Origin: Hyphomonadaceae bacterium
GTDB taxonomy: Bacteria; Pseudomonadota; Alphaproteobacteria; Caulobacterales; Aquidulcibacteraceae
Assembly (NCBI GenBank): GCA_023384105.1
Contig: JAHDXR010000005.1
Coordinates: 1 to 64,000, forward strand
Direction: 5' to 3'
DNA: 64,000 nt
The notes below the pieces were generated by a model. That model saw only the letters and a program-made list of their open reading frames with translations. It was not told where the DNA came from and searched no databases. Of this stretch, positions 43,367 through 52,731 are shown one piece after another. How positions within the stretch are numbered: the first letter of the stretch is position 1; every line of letters begins with the position of its first letter. Made by a program: the position numbers and the translations under genes.

Positions 43367-43909
43367 CTACTTCAGTTGCGTTTCGAGCTGTTCCGGCGAG
43401 AACAGGCCGACCTTCAGATCCTTCGCGGCATAGATCGGCACGCCGTCGGCTTTCACAATGCCGTCGCCGACGCCCATGTGCAGCGAGCGGCGGATCACCC
43501 GCGTCATGTCGATCTCGTAGGTCACCAGCTTGGTCTTCGGCGTGATCTGGCCCCGGAACGTCACTTCGCCGACGCCCAGCGCGCGCCCCCGGCCGGGCGA
43601 GCCCGACCAGCACATGAAGAAGCCCACCAGCTGCCACATGGCGTCGAGGCCGAGGCAGCCGGGCATCACCGGGTCGCCCTTGAAGTGGCAGTCGAAGAAC
43701 CAGCGCTGGGGATTGATGTCGTATTCGGCGATCACCTGGCCCTTGCCGTGGGGGCCGCCATCGACGGTGATGCTGGTGATGCGGTCGAACATCAGCATCG
43801 GCGGCAGCGGCAGCTGGGCGTTGCCGGGGCCGAACATCTTGCCTTCGCCGGAGGCGATCAACTCGTCATAGGAGAGGGAGGAAGGCCGTTCGGCCTGGCT
43901 CATGGCCAT
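43367..43909 (-). CDS. fabA: 3-hydroxydecanoyl-ACP dehydratase/isomerase
   Basis: Makes and isomerises the C10 enoyl-ACP, the branch to unsaturated fatty acids. 180 residues. The catalytic His is in [14 protein letters not shown] and the Asp in [10 protein letters not shown], as in the hotdog-fold FabA family. ATG 43909 (MAMSQ) or 43903 are possible starts; further upstream codons look untranslated. It forms an operon with fabB. Confidence 0.96.
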   Translation of the reverse strand: MAMSQAERPSSLSYDELIASGEGKMFGPGNAQLPLPPMLMFDRITSITVDGGPHGKGQVIAEYDINPQRWFFDCHFKGDPVMPGCLGLDAMWQLVGFFMCWSGSPGRGRALGVGEVTFRGQITPKTKLVTYEIDMTRVIRRSLHMGVGDGIVKADGVPIYAAKDLKVGLFSPEQLETQLK

Positions 43910-43997
43910 CTTGGTCTCTGCGTTGATGGGGAAAATCCCGTCCGGCTTACAGGCCGGGGCGCAGAGGGGCAAGGCGATGGCCGGCTCGGCGCGCGGG

Positions 43998-44495
43998 TCA
44001 GAGCCCGGCGCAGTCCCCGCCCCAGAGGGCTTCGTTTTCGACCCAGCCGACCCGGCCGCCGACCGCCACCCGGCGCCAGTCGCCGTTGCAGCCGGTCACC
44101 GAGGCCACCACGCCGGGGGAGAGGTAAGCCACCACCTGGCTGCCTTCATGGGCGGTGCGCCGCAGCGCCGTCGCCTGGCTGACGTAAATGGTGCGCCGCT
44201 GGTCGAGATTCTGGGCGTGCATCCACACTTCCGCGCCGTCGGGGTCGCGCACCCGGCGCCAGGGGCCGCTCTCGCCGGTCACCTGCAGCGGCAGGCCGGC
44301 GCGCTCGTAAATCCAGTCCACCCGGTGTTCCAGTCCCGGACCGTGGCGGCCGTTGGCGCCCGGCGTTTTCAGGCTGACGAAGCGGGGGACCGGCAGATTC
44401 GAGTCCGTGCCGACGGCCGGCGTGTCCGCCGCCGCGCCATTCAGCGAAATGAGGATGGCGGCCGCCGCCAGAGCGGCGATAGTCCCACGGCGCAT
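43998..44495 (-). CDS. Exported SH3b-domain protein
   Basis: 165 residues: signal peptide ([19 protein letters not shown], cut after AAAD) then two SH3-like domains, [20 protein letters not shown] and [19 protein letters not shown], both with the Trp-Arg-Arg-Val ending typical of bacterial SH3b. These usually act in the periplasm, binding wall or partner proteins. ATG 44495 was preferred, with the signal peptide directly after it; ATG 44537 adds 14 residues. No operon partner is evident; it lies upstream of fabA on the same strand. Confidence 0.8.
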   Translation of the reverse strand: MRRGTIAALAAAAILISLNGAAADTPAVGTDSNLPVPRFVSLKTPGANGRHGPGLEHRVDWIYERAGLPLQVTGESGPWRRVRDPDGAEVWMHAQNLDQRRTIYVSQATALRRTAHEGSQVVAYLSPGVVASVTGCNGDWRRVAVGGRVGWVENEALWGGDCAGL

Positions 44496-44643
44496 GACCC
44501 AACCTTTGCCTTGACGCTTCCTCTGCCGGGAAGTCATGCCCCATCATGCGCCCGCGCCGTGAAATTGGGCTTAACGCAGCGGCGGGCGCCGTGCCGCTAA
44601 GGCGAACCTTGGAGCCCGCTGCCGCGTAGTTTATGGAAGCTGA

Positions 44644-45630
44644 ATGCCGTCGAAGAAGCTCAAAGTCGTCGTCACCCGCCGCCTCCCCGATGCCGTGGAG
44701 ACGCGCATGCGCGAGCTGTTCGACGCTGAACTCAACGTCGAGGACAAGCCGTTCTCGGCGGAGGACCTGGTCGCCGCCGTGCAGCGCGCCGACGTCCTGG
44801 TGCCGACCGTGACCGACCGGGTCGACGGGCGCATCCTCTCGCGCGCCGGCGACCAGCTCCGGCTGATCGCCCAGTTCGGCGCCGGCGTCGACAATATCGA
44901 CGTCGCCACCGCCGTGCAGCGCGGCGTCACCGTCACCAACACGCCGGGCGTTTTGACCGAGGACACCGCCGACATGACGATGGCGCTGATCCTCGCCGTG
45001 CCGCGGCGCATGGTCGAAGGCGTGAAGATCATCGAGCGCGACGAGTTCCAGGGCTGGTCGCCCACCTGGATGATGGGCCGGCGCATCTGGGGCAAGCGGC
45101 TCGGCATCATCGGCATGGGCCGGATCGGCCAGGCGGTCGCGCGCCGCGCCAAGGCGTTCGGCCTGCAGATTCACTATCACAACCGCCGCAAGGTCGCGCC
45201 GCACATCGAGGCGGAACTCGAAGCGACCTATTGGGACAGCCTCGACCAGATGCTGTCGCGGATGGACATCGTCTCGATCAACTGCCCGCATACGCCGGCG
45301 ACCTACCACTTGCTCTCCGCGCGCCGCCTCGCGCTGCTGAAGCCGCACGCCTACATCGTCAACACCGCGCGCGGCGAGGTCATCGACGAGGCTGCGCTCG
45401 CGCGGATGCTGGAAAAGGGCGAACTCGCCGGCGCCGGTCTCGACGTGTTCGAGCACGAGCCCGCCATCAATCCGAAGCTCAAGAAGCTCCCCAACGTCGT
45501 GCTGCTGCCGCACATGGGGTCCGGCACGATCGAGGGCCGCATCGACATGGGCGAGAAGGTCATCATCAACATCAAGACCTTCGCCGACGGCCACAAGCCG
45601 CCGGACCGCGTCATCCCGGCGATGCTCTGA
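44644..45630 (+). CDS. D-2-hydroxyacid dehydrogenase (glyoxylate/hydroxypyruvate reductase type)
   Basis: 328-residue NAD(P)-dependent enzyme. Rossmann motif LGIIGMGRIGQAVARR, catalytic Arg in NTARGEVIDE, Glu in FEHEPAINP and His in LLPHMGSGTIEGR. The GSGT pattern after the His and overall layout match D-glycerate/glyoxylate reductases. No operon partner; followed by a 170-base spacer before the OmpA gene. Confidence 0.92.
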   Translation: MPSKKLKVVVTRRLPDAVETRMRELFDAELNVEDKPFSAEDLVAAVQRADVLVPTVTDRVDGRILSRAGDQLRLIAQFGAGVDNIDVATAVQRGVTVTNTPGVLTEDTADMTMALILAVPRRMVEGVKIIERDEFQGWSPTWMMGRRIWGKRLGIIGMGRIGQAVARRAKAFGLQIHYHNRRKVAPHIEAELEATYWDSLDQMLSRMDIVSINCPHTPATYHLLSARRLALLKPHAYIVNTARGEVIDEAALARMLEKGELAGAGLDVFEHEPAINPKLKKLPNVVLLPHMGSGTIEGRIDMGEKVIINIKTFADGHKPPDRVIPAML

Positions 45631-45802
45631 GAGCTTGGCAAGCCGCCGCCGCTAGCGTCTCCGCGCGCGTCATGACCTGGCGTAGCCGGCGTTACAACCG
45701 CTTCTCCTGCCGGGTGCAACCGGATAACGCCTTCCGCGTTGCGTACTAGAACGCAGCGGGCGGACGAGAGGCGGGAGTCCACTGCACACAGGGGATTGTC
45801 TC

Positions 45803-46828
45803 ATGATATCCAAACTGAAGCGCACCATTGCGCTTGCGGCCATGATGACGGCGATGGCCGGCGTCGCTCATGCGGAAGGTTGGTACGGCCGCGCCGATGT
45901 CGGCTACAGCGTCGACGGCGCCCTGGAGGTCGACACCGGCGACGATCTCGACTTCGAGGACGATTGGATGGCCGGCCTGGGCGCAGGCTATGGCTTTCAG
46001 AACGGGTTCCGGCTGGAGGGCGAACTCTCCTATCGGCAGAACGACTTCTCCGACTTCGATGGCGACGCCCGCGCGCTCGCGCTGATGGCCAACCTCTTTT
46101 ACGACTTCAATCGCGGCGGCCGTTTCCAGCCGTATCTCGGCGTCGGCGTCGGCGGCGCGCGGGTGGAGACGGAAGGCCTGGTCGGCCCGCTGAGCTGGGA
46201 CGACGACGACACGGTGTTCGCCTATCAGGGCCTCGCCGGCGTGGCGATCCCGCTCACCGAGCGCCTCGCGCTCGACATCGGCTATCGCTACTTCGCGGCG
46301 CCTGACGTCGGCTTCGAAGCGGCGTTCGATACCGGGGACGAGATCGTCACCGCGCCATTCGATGCGGACTATACGCATCAGGCGGTGACGGTCGGTCTGC
46401 GTTGGCAGTTCGGCGCGGCAGCCGCGCCGCCTCCGCCGCCGCCCCCGCCGCCTCCGGCTGCACCGCCTCCGCCGCCGGCCGCCGTTTGCCCGGCGTCGGA
46501 GTTCACAGTGTATTTCGAGTGGGATCGCTCGAATCTGAACCAGGCGGCGCTCGAGACGATCGATGCGGCCGTGAACCGTGCGCGCCAGTGCAATGTCGGC
46601 AGCGTCGTGGTTGTCGGCCACACCGACACGTCGGGTTCGACGACCTACAACCAGGGCCTGTCGGAACGGCGCGCTTCGGTCGTGCGCGACGCGCTGGTCG
46701 CGCGCGGCATCGCCACGGCGTCGATCACTACGCAAGCGCGCGGCGAGACCGATCTTGCGCGTCCGACCCGCGACGGCGTCCGCGAGCCGCTGAACCGGCG
46801 CACGGCGGTGACGATCAGCTTCCGCTGA
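45803..46828 (+). CDS. OmpA-family outer-membrane protein
   Basis: 341 residues: signal peptide ending in AHAE, an eight-strand OmpA-type barrel (about 23-205, GWYGRADVGYSVDG onward), a Pro-rich linker (about 208-228 with runs of 7-11 Pro) and an OmpA_C peptidoglycan-binding domain with VVVGHTDTSGSTTYNQGLSE and PLNRRTAV. It links outer membrane and cell wall. A strong terminator follows at 46853. Confidence 0.95.
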   Translation: MISKLKRTIALAAMMTAMAGVAHAEGWYGRADVGYSVDGALEVDTGDDLDFEDDWMAGLGAGYGFQNGFRLEGELSYRQNDFSDFDGDARALALMANLFYDFNRGGRFQPYLGVGVGGARVETEGLVGPLSWDDDDTVFAYQGLAGVAIPLTERLALDIGYRYFAAPDVGFEAAFDTGDEIVTAPFDADYTHQAVTVGLRWQFGAAAAPPPPPPPPPPAAPPPPPAAVCPASEFTVYFEWDRSNLNQAALETIDAAVNRARQCNVGSVVVVGHTDTSGSTTYNQGLSERRASVVRDALVARGIATASITTQARGETDLARPTRDGVREPLNRRTAVTISFR

Positions 46829-46852
46829 TCCCGCATCGCTGAGGCAATCCTA

Positions 46853-46883
46853 CGGGCCCGGCTGGTGAAGCCGGGCCCGTTTT
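46853..46883. terminator. Bidirectional terminator between ompA-like and TonB receptor genes
   Basis: CGGGCCCGGCT (46853-46863) pairs with AGCCGGGCCCG (46869-46879), loop GGTGA, followed by TTTT. It lies 25 bases after the OmpA stop and 27 bases before the convergent receptor stop. Confidence 0.88.
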
Positions 46884-46909
46884 GCCGGCGCTCCGCTTTC
46901 GGCGCAGTG

Positions 46910-48913
46910 TCAGAAGCTGGTCAGCACCGTGAGCCGGAAGTTGCGGCCGGGCAGCGGCAGATCGTCCTTCAGGAAGGAGGAGTGCACGCGGCCGAGTTCG
47001 TCGGTGAGGTTGCGGCCGTCGAGTCGCACCGTCCATGCGCCGGACTCGCCTTGCGGCCTCCAGCTCAGGCCGGCGTTCACGAACGTGTAGCCGTCGGTCT
47101 CCGTCTCGAACGCGGCGAGGCGGTCCTGCTCGGCGGTGTCGACCGCCTCGATCCGGGCCGACCAGTATGCGTTCGCGGCTTCGAGGCCGAGCGTCAGCGA
47201 CCGCGGCGGAATCCGCGGCGGGTGGCCGCCCCCGTCGAACTTGGCGTTGACCAGGTCGAGCGCCGCATCGCCGCTGACGCTGAAGCCGCCGACGTCGAAC
47301 AGGCGCGCGCGAACCGCGATTTCGCCGCCGACAAAAGAGGCGTCCTGCTGCACGAAATTGAACACCGGCAGAATCTCGGCGTCGACGGGAATGCCCGGGT
47401 CGCCGGCGTCCGGCGCAAAGCCGCTCGTGTCCGTGTCTTCGTCGAGCCAGAACACGTCGCCGCGCTCCACCAGCGCGATGTAGTCGGAGAAGGCGATGGA
47501 GAAGATGTTCGCCTCGACGCTGATGCGGTCGTTGGCGTAGCGCGCGGAGATTTCGAACGAGAGCGCCGTTTCCTGACCGAGACCGGGATCGCCGAGTTCG
47601 TAATTGGCGGTCGCCAGGTGCGGGCCGTCGGAGAACAGCTCGAACGCCGTCGGCGCGCGCTCCGTGTGCGCTGCGGTCGCGCCGATGAACCAGCCCTCGG
47701 CGGGGCGCATGAACGCGCCGAGCGAACCGCTCACATTGTCGAAATCGCGGGCGCCGAACGTGGCGTTGTCGATCTCGCGCCGTTCGTAGCGGAGGCCGCC
47801 TTCGAGGCCCCAGCGGCCGAGATCGTAGCGTTCGATCGCGAACACGCCGGTATCCTGCGTGTTGGTGGCGGTGATGAAGGCTTCGTCGCCGGCGGCGTCG
47901 AAATCGACATCGGAGATTTGCAGGCCGAGCGCGCCCTGGTGGCGCTCGTCGCGATGGTGCGCTTCGAACCGGGCTTCCCAGCCTTCGCTTTGGAAGCGCG
48001 TGCCCGGCTCGCCATCGCCTTCAAACTCGGTGTGCTCGTAATCCGAGTGCTGCACGCCGTAATCGAGCCGATAAAACGGGCCGACATCGACCTTGAAGTC
48101 GCCGCGCGACTCGATCCGCGTCTGTTCGAGTTCGATCCGCCCGCCCGGCTCGCTCGGGTCTTCCGGCAGCAGGCCGTATTCGTCCTCGACCCGCTTCACC
48201 GCGATGCCGGCGAAGCCCCAGTCGCGCACCAGCGCCGCGCCGCCGCCATAGGTGCGAACGCTGGTCCACTGGTTCAACGCTTCGCCCAGCGGCGTGTCAT
48301 ACGGATCGGCATCGCGCGCCGAAGCGCTCAGCGTGAAGGCGACGTCGCCGGCGCCGAAGCCGACACGCGCTGAGCCCTGCGCGCCCTCGTCGACGCTGGA
48401 GTAGGCGGCGAGGCCGTCGAACGACAGGCCGTCCGCCGGCCGCGTCGGGATCGACTGGTCGATCACGTTGACGACGCCGCCGATGGCGTTGCCGCCGAAC
48501 GCCAGCGCCGCGGCGCCGCGCAGCACTTCGATGCGTTCGGCGTCGAGCCCGTCGGAGGTCACCGCGTGGTCGGGCGAGGCGGTGGAGGCGTCGATGGCGC
48601 CGATGCCGTTCTGCAGCACGCGCACGCGGTCTTCGCCGAGGCCGCGGATGATCGGCCGGCTCGCGCCGGCGCCGAAGAAGGTGGTGGAGATGCCGGGCGT
48701 GGCGTCGAGCGTGTCGCCGAGGCCGCCGTTCAGCTGCGCAACGATGTCTTCGCGGCGGAGAATTTCGGCGCCTTGCAGGCTTTCGATCCGCGCGCCTTCG
48801 AGCGGGGCGGTGACGACGATTTCCTGCTCTGTGGTTTCGCTCTGCGCGAAGGCGGCGGCGGGAATGAACGCGCTGGCGGCGAGAAGCCCGCGCATGAAAA
48901 GCGAGAATTGCAT
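46910..48913 (-). CDS. ZnuD-like TonB-dependent zinc receptor
   Basis: 667-residue outer-membrane receptor. Signal peptide ends in AFAQ, TonB-box region EQEIVVTAPLEG, plug with IIRGLGEDRVRVLQNG and VLRGAAALAFGGNAIGG, then the barrel. HTERAPTAFELFSDGPHLAT is a signature of the ZnuD group, which imports Zn2+ or haem-free zinc complexes. His-rich loops (RFEAHHRDERHQG, SDYEHTEFEGDG) are consistent with metal binding. The preceding small gene and a Zur-box-like site upstream support zinc. It ends convergently with the OmpA gene. Confidence 0.85.
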   Translation of the reverse strand: MQFSLFMRGLLAASAFIPAAAFAQSETTEQEIVVTAPLEGARIESLQGAEILRREDIVAQLNGGLGDTLDATPGISTTFFGAGASRPIIRGLGEDRVRVLQNGIGAIDASTASPDHAVTSDGLDAERIEVLRGAAALAFGGNAIGGVVNVIDQSIPTRPADGLSFDGLAAYSSVDEGAQGSARVGFGAGDVAFTLSASARDADPYDTPLGEALNQWTSVRTYGGGAALVRDWGFAGIAVKRVEDEYGLLPEDPSEPGGRIELEQTRIESRGDFKVDVGPFYRLDYGVQHSDYEHTEFEGDGEPGTRFQSEGWEARFEAHHRDERHQGALGLQISDVDFDAAGDEAFITATNTQDTGVFAIERYDLGRWGLEGGLRYERREIDNATFGARDFDNVSGSLGAFMRPAEGWFIGATAAHTERAPTAFELFSDGPHLATANYELGDPGLGQETALSFEISARYANDRISVEANIFSIAFSDYIALVERGDVFWLDEDTDTSGFAPDAGDPGIPVDAEILPVFNFVQQDASFVGGEIAVRARLFDVGGFSVSGDAALDLVNAKFDGGGHPPRIPPRSLTLGLEAANAYWSARIEAVDTAEQDRLAAFETETDGYTFVNAGLSWRPQGESGAWTVRLDGRNLTDELGRVHSSFLKDDLPLPGRNFRLTVLTSF

Positions 48914-48987
48914 TGGTGACCTCTAAGCATGACGTGGCGCGCGCCGGCGGCGCACGGTGCAAGGCGCGATGAGCGCGCGATCTGTGC

Positions 48988-49377
48988 TCAGAGGCGGATG
49001 GGCGGCGCGCGGCTTCGCCACGCGTGGGACGAAAAGCGCGGCGGCTGACGGATGAGACGGAGCGCCGCTTCAGGCGCGGCGTCCGGCTGCGCCTCGACCG
49101 CCGCCGCACTCGGCAGCATCGCCCGCGACGAAGACGCCAGCGTCTCGCAGAAAAGGCATGACGCCTTATGCAGCGGCGAGGCGGTTTCATCGGCATGGGC
49201 GGCGACGGTCTCGCTGCTCCGTTCGATGGCGGGAACGCTGGCCAGGCCGAAGGCGTGGACGTGGGTCTGGACCACGAACGCCTGCAGAAAGACGGCGAGC
49301 AAAGCCGTCAGCAGCGGCGCGAAGCCCTTGGCCCAGCGCCGGGTGCGGGGCGTTGACGTATGCCGCTCCAGTCTCAT
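48988..49377 (-). CDS. DUF2946-like small exported protein, Cys-x2-Cys
   Basis: 129 residues. A basic N-terminus is followed by a hydrophobic helix (PLLTALLAVFLQAFVV), then QTHVHAFG and a Cys pair in HKASCLFCETLA. The His-x-His and Cys-x2-Cys arrangement suggests metal binding; the layout resembles DUF2946 proteins that accompany TonB metal receptors. The start ATG 49377 lies 11 bases after a Zur-box-like sequence, and it precedes the ZnuD-like receptor on the same strand with a 74-base gap, so the two probably form one zinc-responsive unit. Confidence 0.75.
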   Translation of the reverse strand: MRLERHTSTPRTRRWAKGFAPLLTALLAVFLQAFVVQTHVHAFGLASVPAIERSSETVAAHADETASPLHKASCLFCETLASSSRAMLPSAAAVEAQPDAAPEAALRLIRQPPRFSSHAWRSRAPPIRL

Positions 49378-49387
49378 TCCAAGTTGA

Positions 49388-49402
49388 TGTTATAATATAG
49401 CG
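49388..49402. promoter_or_regulatory. Zur-box-like operator
   Basis: TGTTATAATATAGCG matches the well-known Zur consensus core TGTTATA-n-TATAACA at 12 of 14 defined positions, including the whole left half. It lies immediately upstream of the minus-strand metal-protein gene (start 49377), overlapping what would be its -10 region (TATATT or TATAAC on the minus strand). Zinc-bound Zur would then block transcription. No zur gene is in the window. Confidence 0.7.
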
Positions 49403-49427
49403 CCCGCTCTGGCCAGAGCCGGCCTGC

Positions 49428-51002
49428 TCAGATTGCGACGAACAGCGCCGAATAGCCGCCAAGCGCCGCCGCGCCCGTCAATAATTCGGCCTGTCCGACC
49501 GCGAGCCGCAACGCGCCCTCGGCGAGCGGCCGCCGGACCGGTTCGGGGCCCAGGTTGAACAGGCACAGTATCCGCTCCTCGTCTGCCCGGCGCTCGAAGG
49601 CGAGCACCGGTTCGGGCGCGTCGAGCGGCACAAACTCGCCTGTGCGGAGAGCGGCGCTGCCCCGCCGCAGCGCGATCATTTCGCGCGTGAACGCCAGCGT
49701 CGAGTTCAGATCGCGGTTCTGCGCGTCGACGGCGAGAGCGCGATGGCGCGGATCGAGCGGCAGCCAGGCGTCGGGCGCATCGGTGAAGCCGGCCATGTTG
49801 GCGTGCTGCAACCATGGCATCGGCGTGCGTGCGCCGTCGCGGCCGATGCCCGACGGCCAGAACGCGATCGCCTCGGGATCGCGCAGGCGCTCGAACGGCA
49901 CGTCGGCGTGCGGAAGCCCAAGCTCATCGCCCTGATAGAGAAACGCTGCGCCGCGCAAGCTGAGCAGCAGCGCCAGCATCAGCTTGGCGCGCTGCGGATC
50001 GTCGTCGGCAAGGCGCGTCGGAAAGCGCACTACGTCGTGGTTCGAGAGCGACCAGGATGGCAGGCCGTGCGCGCCCTCCCACTGCGCCATCGCATCCTTG
50101 ATCACGGCCGGCGTCATCGCCCGCTGGCGCAGCAGGAAGAACGAGTAGGCGGTGTGCAGCCGGTCCGGGCCGTCCGTATACTCGCGCTGCACCTTCAGCG
50201 GTTCTTCGTCCTCGATCTCGCCGACCGCCATTGCGCCGTACCGATCCAGCAGCGCGCGCAGACGGGCGATGAAAGCAAGCGTCTCCGGCTGGGTGCGGTC
50301 GTAGAGGTGGCGCTGGAACTGATGCGGCCGCGGCGGCGGGCGCTTCAGCGGCAGGGGCGGATTGTCGCGCAGCTGCGCATCGTGCGTGAAGAAATTCACC
50401 ACATCCAGCCGGAAGCCGTCGACGCCGCGCTCCAGCCAGAAGCGCGCGATGTCGAGCAGCGCATCCTGCACCTCGGGATGGCGCACGTTGAGGTCCGGCT
50501 GCTCGGGCAGGAAGTTGTGCAGGTAGTATTGCCGCCGCCGCGCGTCCCAGGTCCAGGCGCAGCCGCCGAACATGGCCTGCCAGTTGTTGGGCGGCGAGCC
50601 GTCCGGCTTCGCATCGGCCCACACGTACCAGTCGGCCTTGGCGTTGTCGCGGCTGGCGCGGCTCTCGGCGAACCACGGATGCCGGTCCGACGAGTGCGAC
50701 CAGACCTGATCGATGATCACCTTGAGCCCAAGCCGGTGCGCCCGCGCGATCAGCGCATCGGCGTCCGCCAGCGCGCCGAACAGCGGGTCGACGCCGCGAT
50801 AGTCGCTGACGTCGTAGCCATAATCCTTCATCGGCGAGGTGAAGAAAGGCGAGAGCCAGATCGCATCGCAGCCGAGCGAGGCGATGTGGTCGAGCTTGTC
50901 GATCGCGCCTCTGAGGTCGCCGACGCCGTCGCCGTCGGAATCGCGGAACGAGCGCGGATAGATCTGATAGATGACCGCGCCGCGGAGCCAGTCTGTCGCC
51001 AT
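49428..51002 (-). CDS. GH13 alpha-glucosidase
   Basis: 524-residue glycoside hydrolase that releases alpha-linked glucose. GH13 motifs: GYDVSDYRGVDP, catalytic nucleophile Asp in VDGFRLDVVNFF, acid Glu in AVGEIEDEEP, stabilising Asp in SLSNHDVVRFP. No signal peptide, so cytoplasmic. The pattern is that of subfamily 23-like bacterial alpha-glucosidases. No sugar transporter or regulator lies next to it. It follows phoD on the same strand after about 40 bases. Confidence 0.92.
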   Translation of the reverse strand: MATDWLRGAVIYQIYPRSFRDSDGDGVGDLRGAIDKLDHIASLGCDAIWLSPFFTSPMKDYGYDVSDYRGVDPLFGALADADALIARAHRLGLKVIIDQVWSHSSDRHPWFAESRASRDNAKADWYVWADAKPDGSPPNNWQAMFGGCAWTWDARRRQYYLHNFLPEQPDLNVRHPEVQDALLDIARFWLERGVDGFRLDVVNFFTHDAQLRDNPPLPLKRPPPRPHQFQRHLYDRTQPETLAFIARLRALLDRYGAMAVGEIEDEEPLKVQREYTDGPDRLHTAYSFFLLRQRAMTPAVIKDAMAQWEGAHGLPSWSLSNHDVVRFPTRLADDDPQRAKLMLALLLSLRGAAFLYQGDELGLPHADVPFERLRDPEAIAFWPSGIGRDGARTPMPWLQHANMAGFTDAPDAWLPLDPRHRALAVDAQNRDLNSTLAFTREMIALRRGSAALRTGEFVPLDAPEPVLAFERRADEERILCLFNLGPEPVRRPLAEGALRLAVGQAELLTGAAALGGYSALFVAI

Positions 51003-51044
51003 GCTTCATGGCATGCAGCAGCCTGTGTTCACGCGCAAGCGATG

Positions 51045-52691
51045 CTAGAGCGCCCAAGCTCCGGGGCCGCCGCTTGCGCTTGCCGCCGCGCTGATGCGGG
51101 TGACGGCCGGCGCCGGCGCTTGCGGCGTGCGCACGCTGTCGAAGGCGATCCAGTCGGTTTCGCAGCCGCCGCGCGTGAAGCGCAGCGCCGTATAGCCGCG
51201 ATTGGTGAGATCGCACCATGCCAGGTGCGGGTTGGCGGCGCGGAACAGCGCTTCGCGTTCGCCTGCGCCCGCCGCGGTGAGGGAGCGCTCGAACCCGGGC
51301 GAGGTCACGCTGCCCGTGGCGAACTCCAGCGCCGCGAGCCGGCCGCCGCCGGGTGCGGCGAGGTTGTTGACCCAGCAATTGTGGCTGTCGCCGCCGAGCA
51401 CGATGGCGTTGTTGGCGTGCTGCGTGCACGCATCGAGGAAGCGCTGGCGGGCGGCGGGATAACCGGCCCATGCGTCCGTGTTCCAGGCAAGGCCGAGCGC
51501 GCCCATTTCGACGCCTGAAGTGAACCATTGGCGCGAGCCGGAAGAGAGGCTCTCCGAGAACAGGCGCGTGGTTTCCGCCGGCGCGAACTGGTCGCCGACC
51601 ACGATCTGTTGCGCCACGATCTGCCAAGTCTGGCCGCGCTGCTTCGAGGCGGCGAGCGTCTGCGCGAACCATTGCTCTTGCGCCGCGCCGAGCATGGTGC
51701 GCGCCGGGTCGCCCAGCACAGTGCGGCGGAATGCGTCCGCCGCCGCGCGCGCCTCGGCGCCGCCTTGCGCCAGCTGCGGCGCCAGCGTGGTGCGATAGTC
51801 GATCTGCTCGTCGCGCCCGATATAGCGGGCGTCGATCAGCACGATGCGGGCGAGATCGCCCCAATCGAGATGACGATAGAGCTGCAGCGCGCCGGGCCGG
51901 CGGATCGGCATCCAGTCGAAATACGCCTTGGCGGCGGCGGCGATGCGCGTCTGGTAGTCGCCCTCGTAGCGGGCATTGTGATTGGGCGAGCCGTTGCGCC
52001 AGGCGTTGTTCACCAGTTCATGATCGTCCCACACCGAGCTGATCGGCTTGGTGCGGCGCAGTTCGAGCAGATTGGCGTCGGTGTGATAGCTGGCGTAGCG
52101 CTGATAGTAATCGGAAAGCGACGCCGTTTCGTTGACCGGATCGATCACGCGCCCCGGCACCGCTTCTGCCGCGCTCGGATAGGCGCCGCGCGGCGTTTCG
52201 TAGATGTAGTCGCCGACGTGAAGCACGAGGTCGATGTCGTCGCGCGCGGCGGCGTGGCCGTAGGCGTGGAAATAGCCGAACGGCATGTTGGAGCAGGAGA
52301 ACAGCGCGATCCTGAGCTGCTCCACGGCGCCCGCCGGCGCGGTGCGCGTCCGCCCGATGACAGAGGCGTCCGACGCCGAGAGAAAGCGATAGAAATAGCG
52401 CCGGCCCGGCGCGAGGCCGCGCACGTCGACCTTCACGCAATAGTCGTTGGCGAACGAAGAGCGCGCCTGGCCGCTTTGCACGATGTGCGAAAACGCTTCG
52501 TCCTCCGCGACCTCCCATCCCGCCGTCTCGCCGGTGAAGCGGGTCCAGATGACGACGCCGTCCGGCAGCGGATCGCCGGAGGCCACGCCGTGGGTGAACA
52601 CGCCGGACGAGCGCCTCTGCCCCCAGGCGTTGCGGGGCGCGGCGGCGGCAAGCGTCGAGGCGGCGAGGAGCGAGCGGCGTTTGATCAGCAT
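51045..52691 (-). CDS. phoD: Alkaline phosphatase D / phosphodiesterase (PhoD)
   Basis: 548 residues. Twin-arginine-type signal (IKRRSLLAASTLAAAAP) indicates folded export. PhoD_N domain (FTHGVASGDPLPDGVVIWTR) is followed by a metallophosphatase domain with FSCSN, HVGDYIYE, SSVWDDHELVNN and VLGGDSHNCWV, the Fe/Ca-ligand motifs. It releases phosphate from phosphodiesters or monoesters in the periplasm. ATG 52691 is preferred; the GTG at 52697 overlaps the AGGGAG ribosome binding site. It is probably phosphate-regulated, though no Pho box was confirmed. Confidence 0.93.
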   Translation of the reverse strand: MLIKRRSLLAASTLAAAAPRNAWGQRRSSGVFTHGVASGDPLPDGVVIWTRFTGETAGWEVAEDEAFSHIVQSGQARSSFANDYCVKVDVRGLAPGRRYFYRFLSASDASVIGRTRTAPAGAVEQLRIALFSCSNMPFGYFHAYGHAAARDDIDLVLHVGDYIYETPRGAYPSAAEAVPGRVIDPVNETASLSDYYQRYASYHTDANLLELRRTKPISSVWDDHELVNNAWRNGSPNHNARYEGDYQTRIAAAAKAYFDWMPIRRPGALQLYRHLDWGDLARIVLIDARYIGRDEQIDYRTTLAPQLAQGGAEARAAADAFRRTVLGDPARTMLGAAQEQWFAQTLAASKQRGQTWQIVAQQIVVGDQFAPAETTRLFSESLSSGSRQWFTSGVEMGALGLAWNTDAWAGYPAARQRFLDACTQHANNAIVLGGDSHNCWVNNLAAPGGGRLAALEFATGSVTSPGFERSLTAAGAGEREALFRAANPHLAWCDLTNRGYTALRFTRGGCETDWIAFDSVRTPQAPAPAVTRISAAASASGGPGAWAL

Positions 52692-52731
52692 GGCCACTCC
52701 CTAGCGGCGCTGTGCGAAACTTGTGCGACGG

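Noticed and set aside
46430-46482. CCG/CCT-rich low-complexity tract as a possible repeat or phase-variable locus
   Set aside because: It encodes the Pro-rich linker usual in OmpA-family proteins and the codons are mixed, so simple slippage is not suggested.
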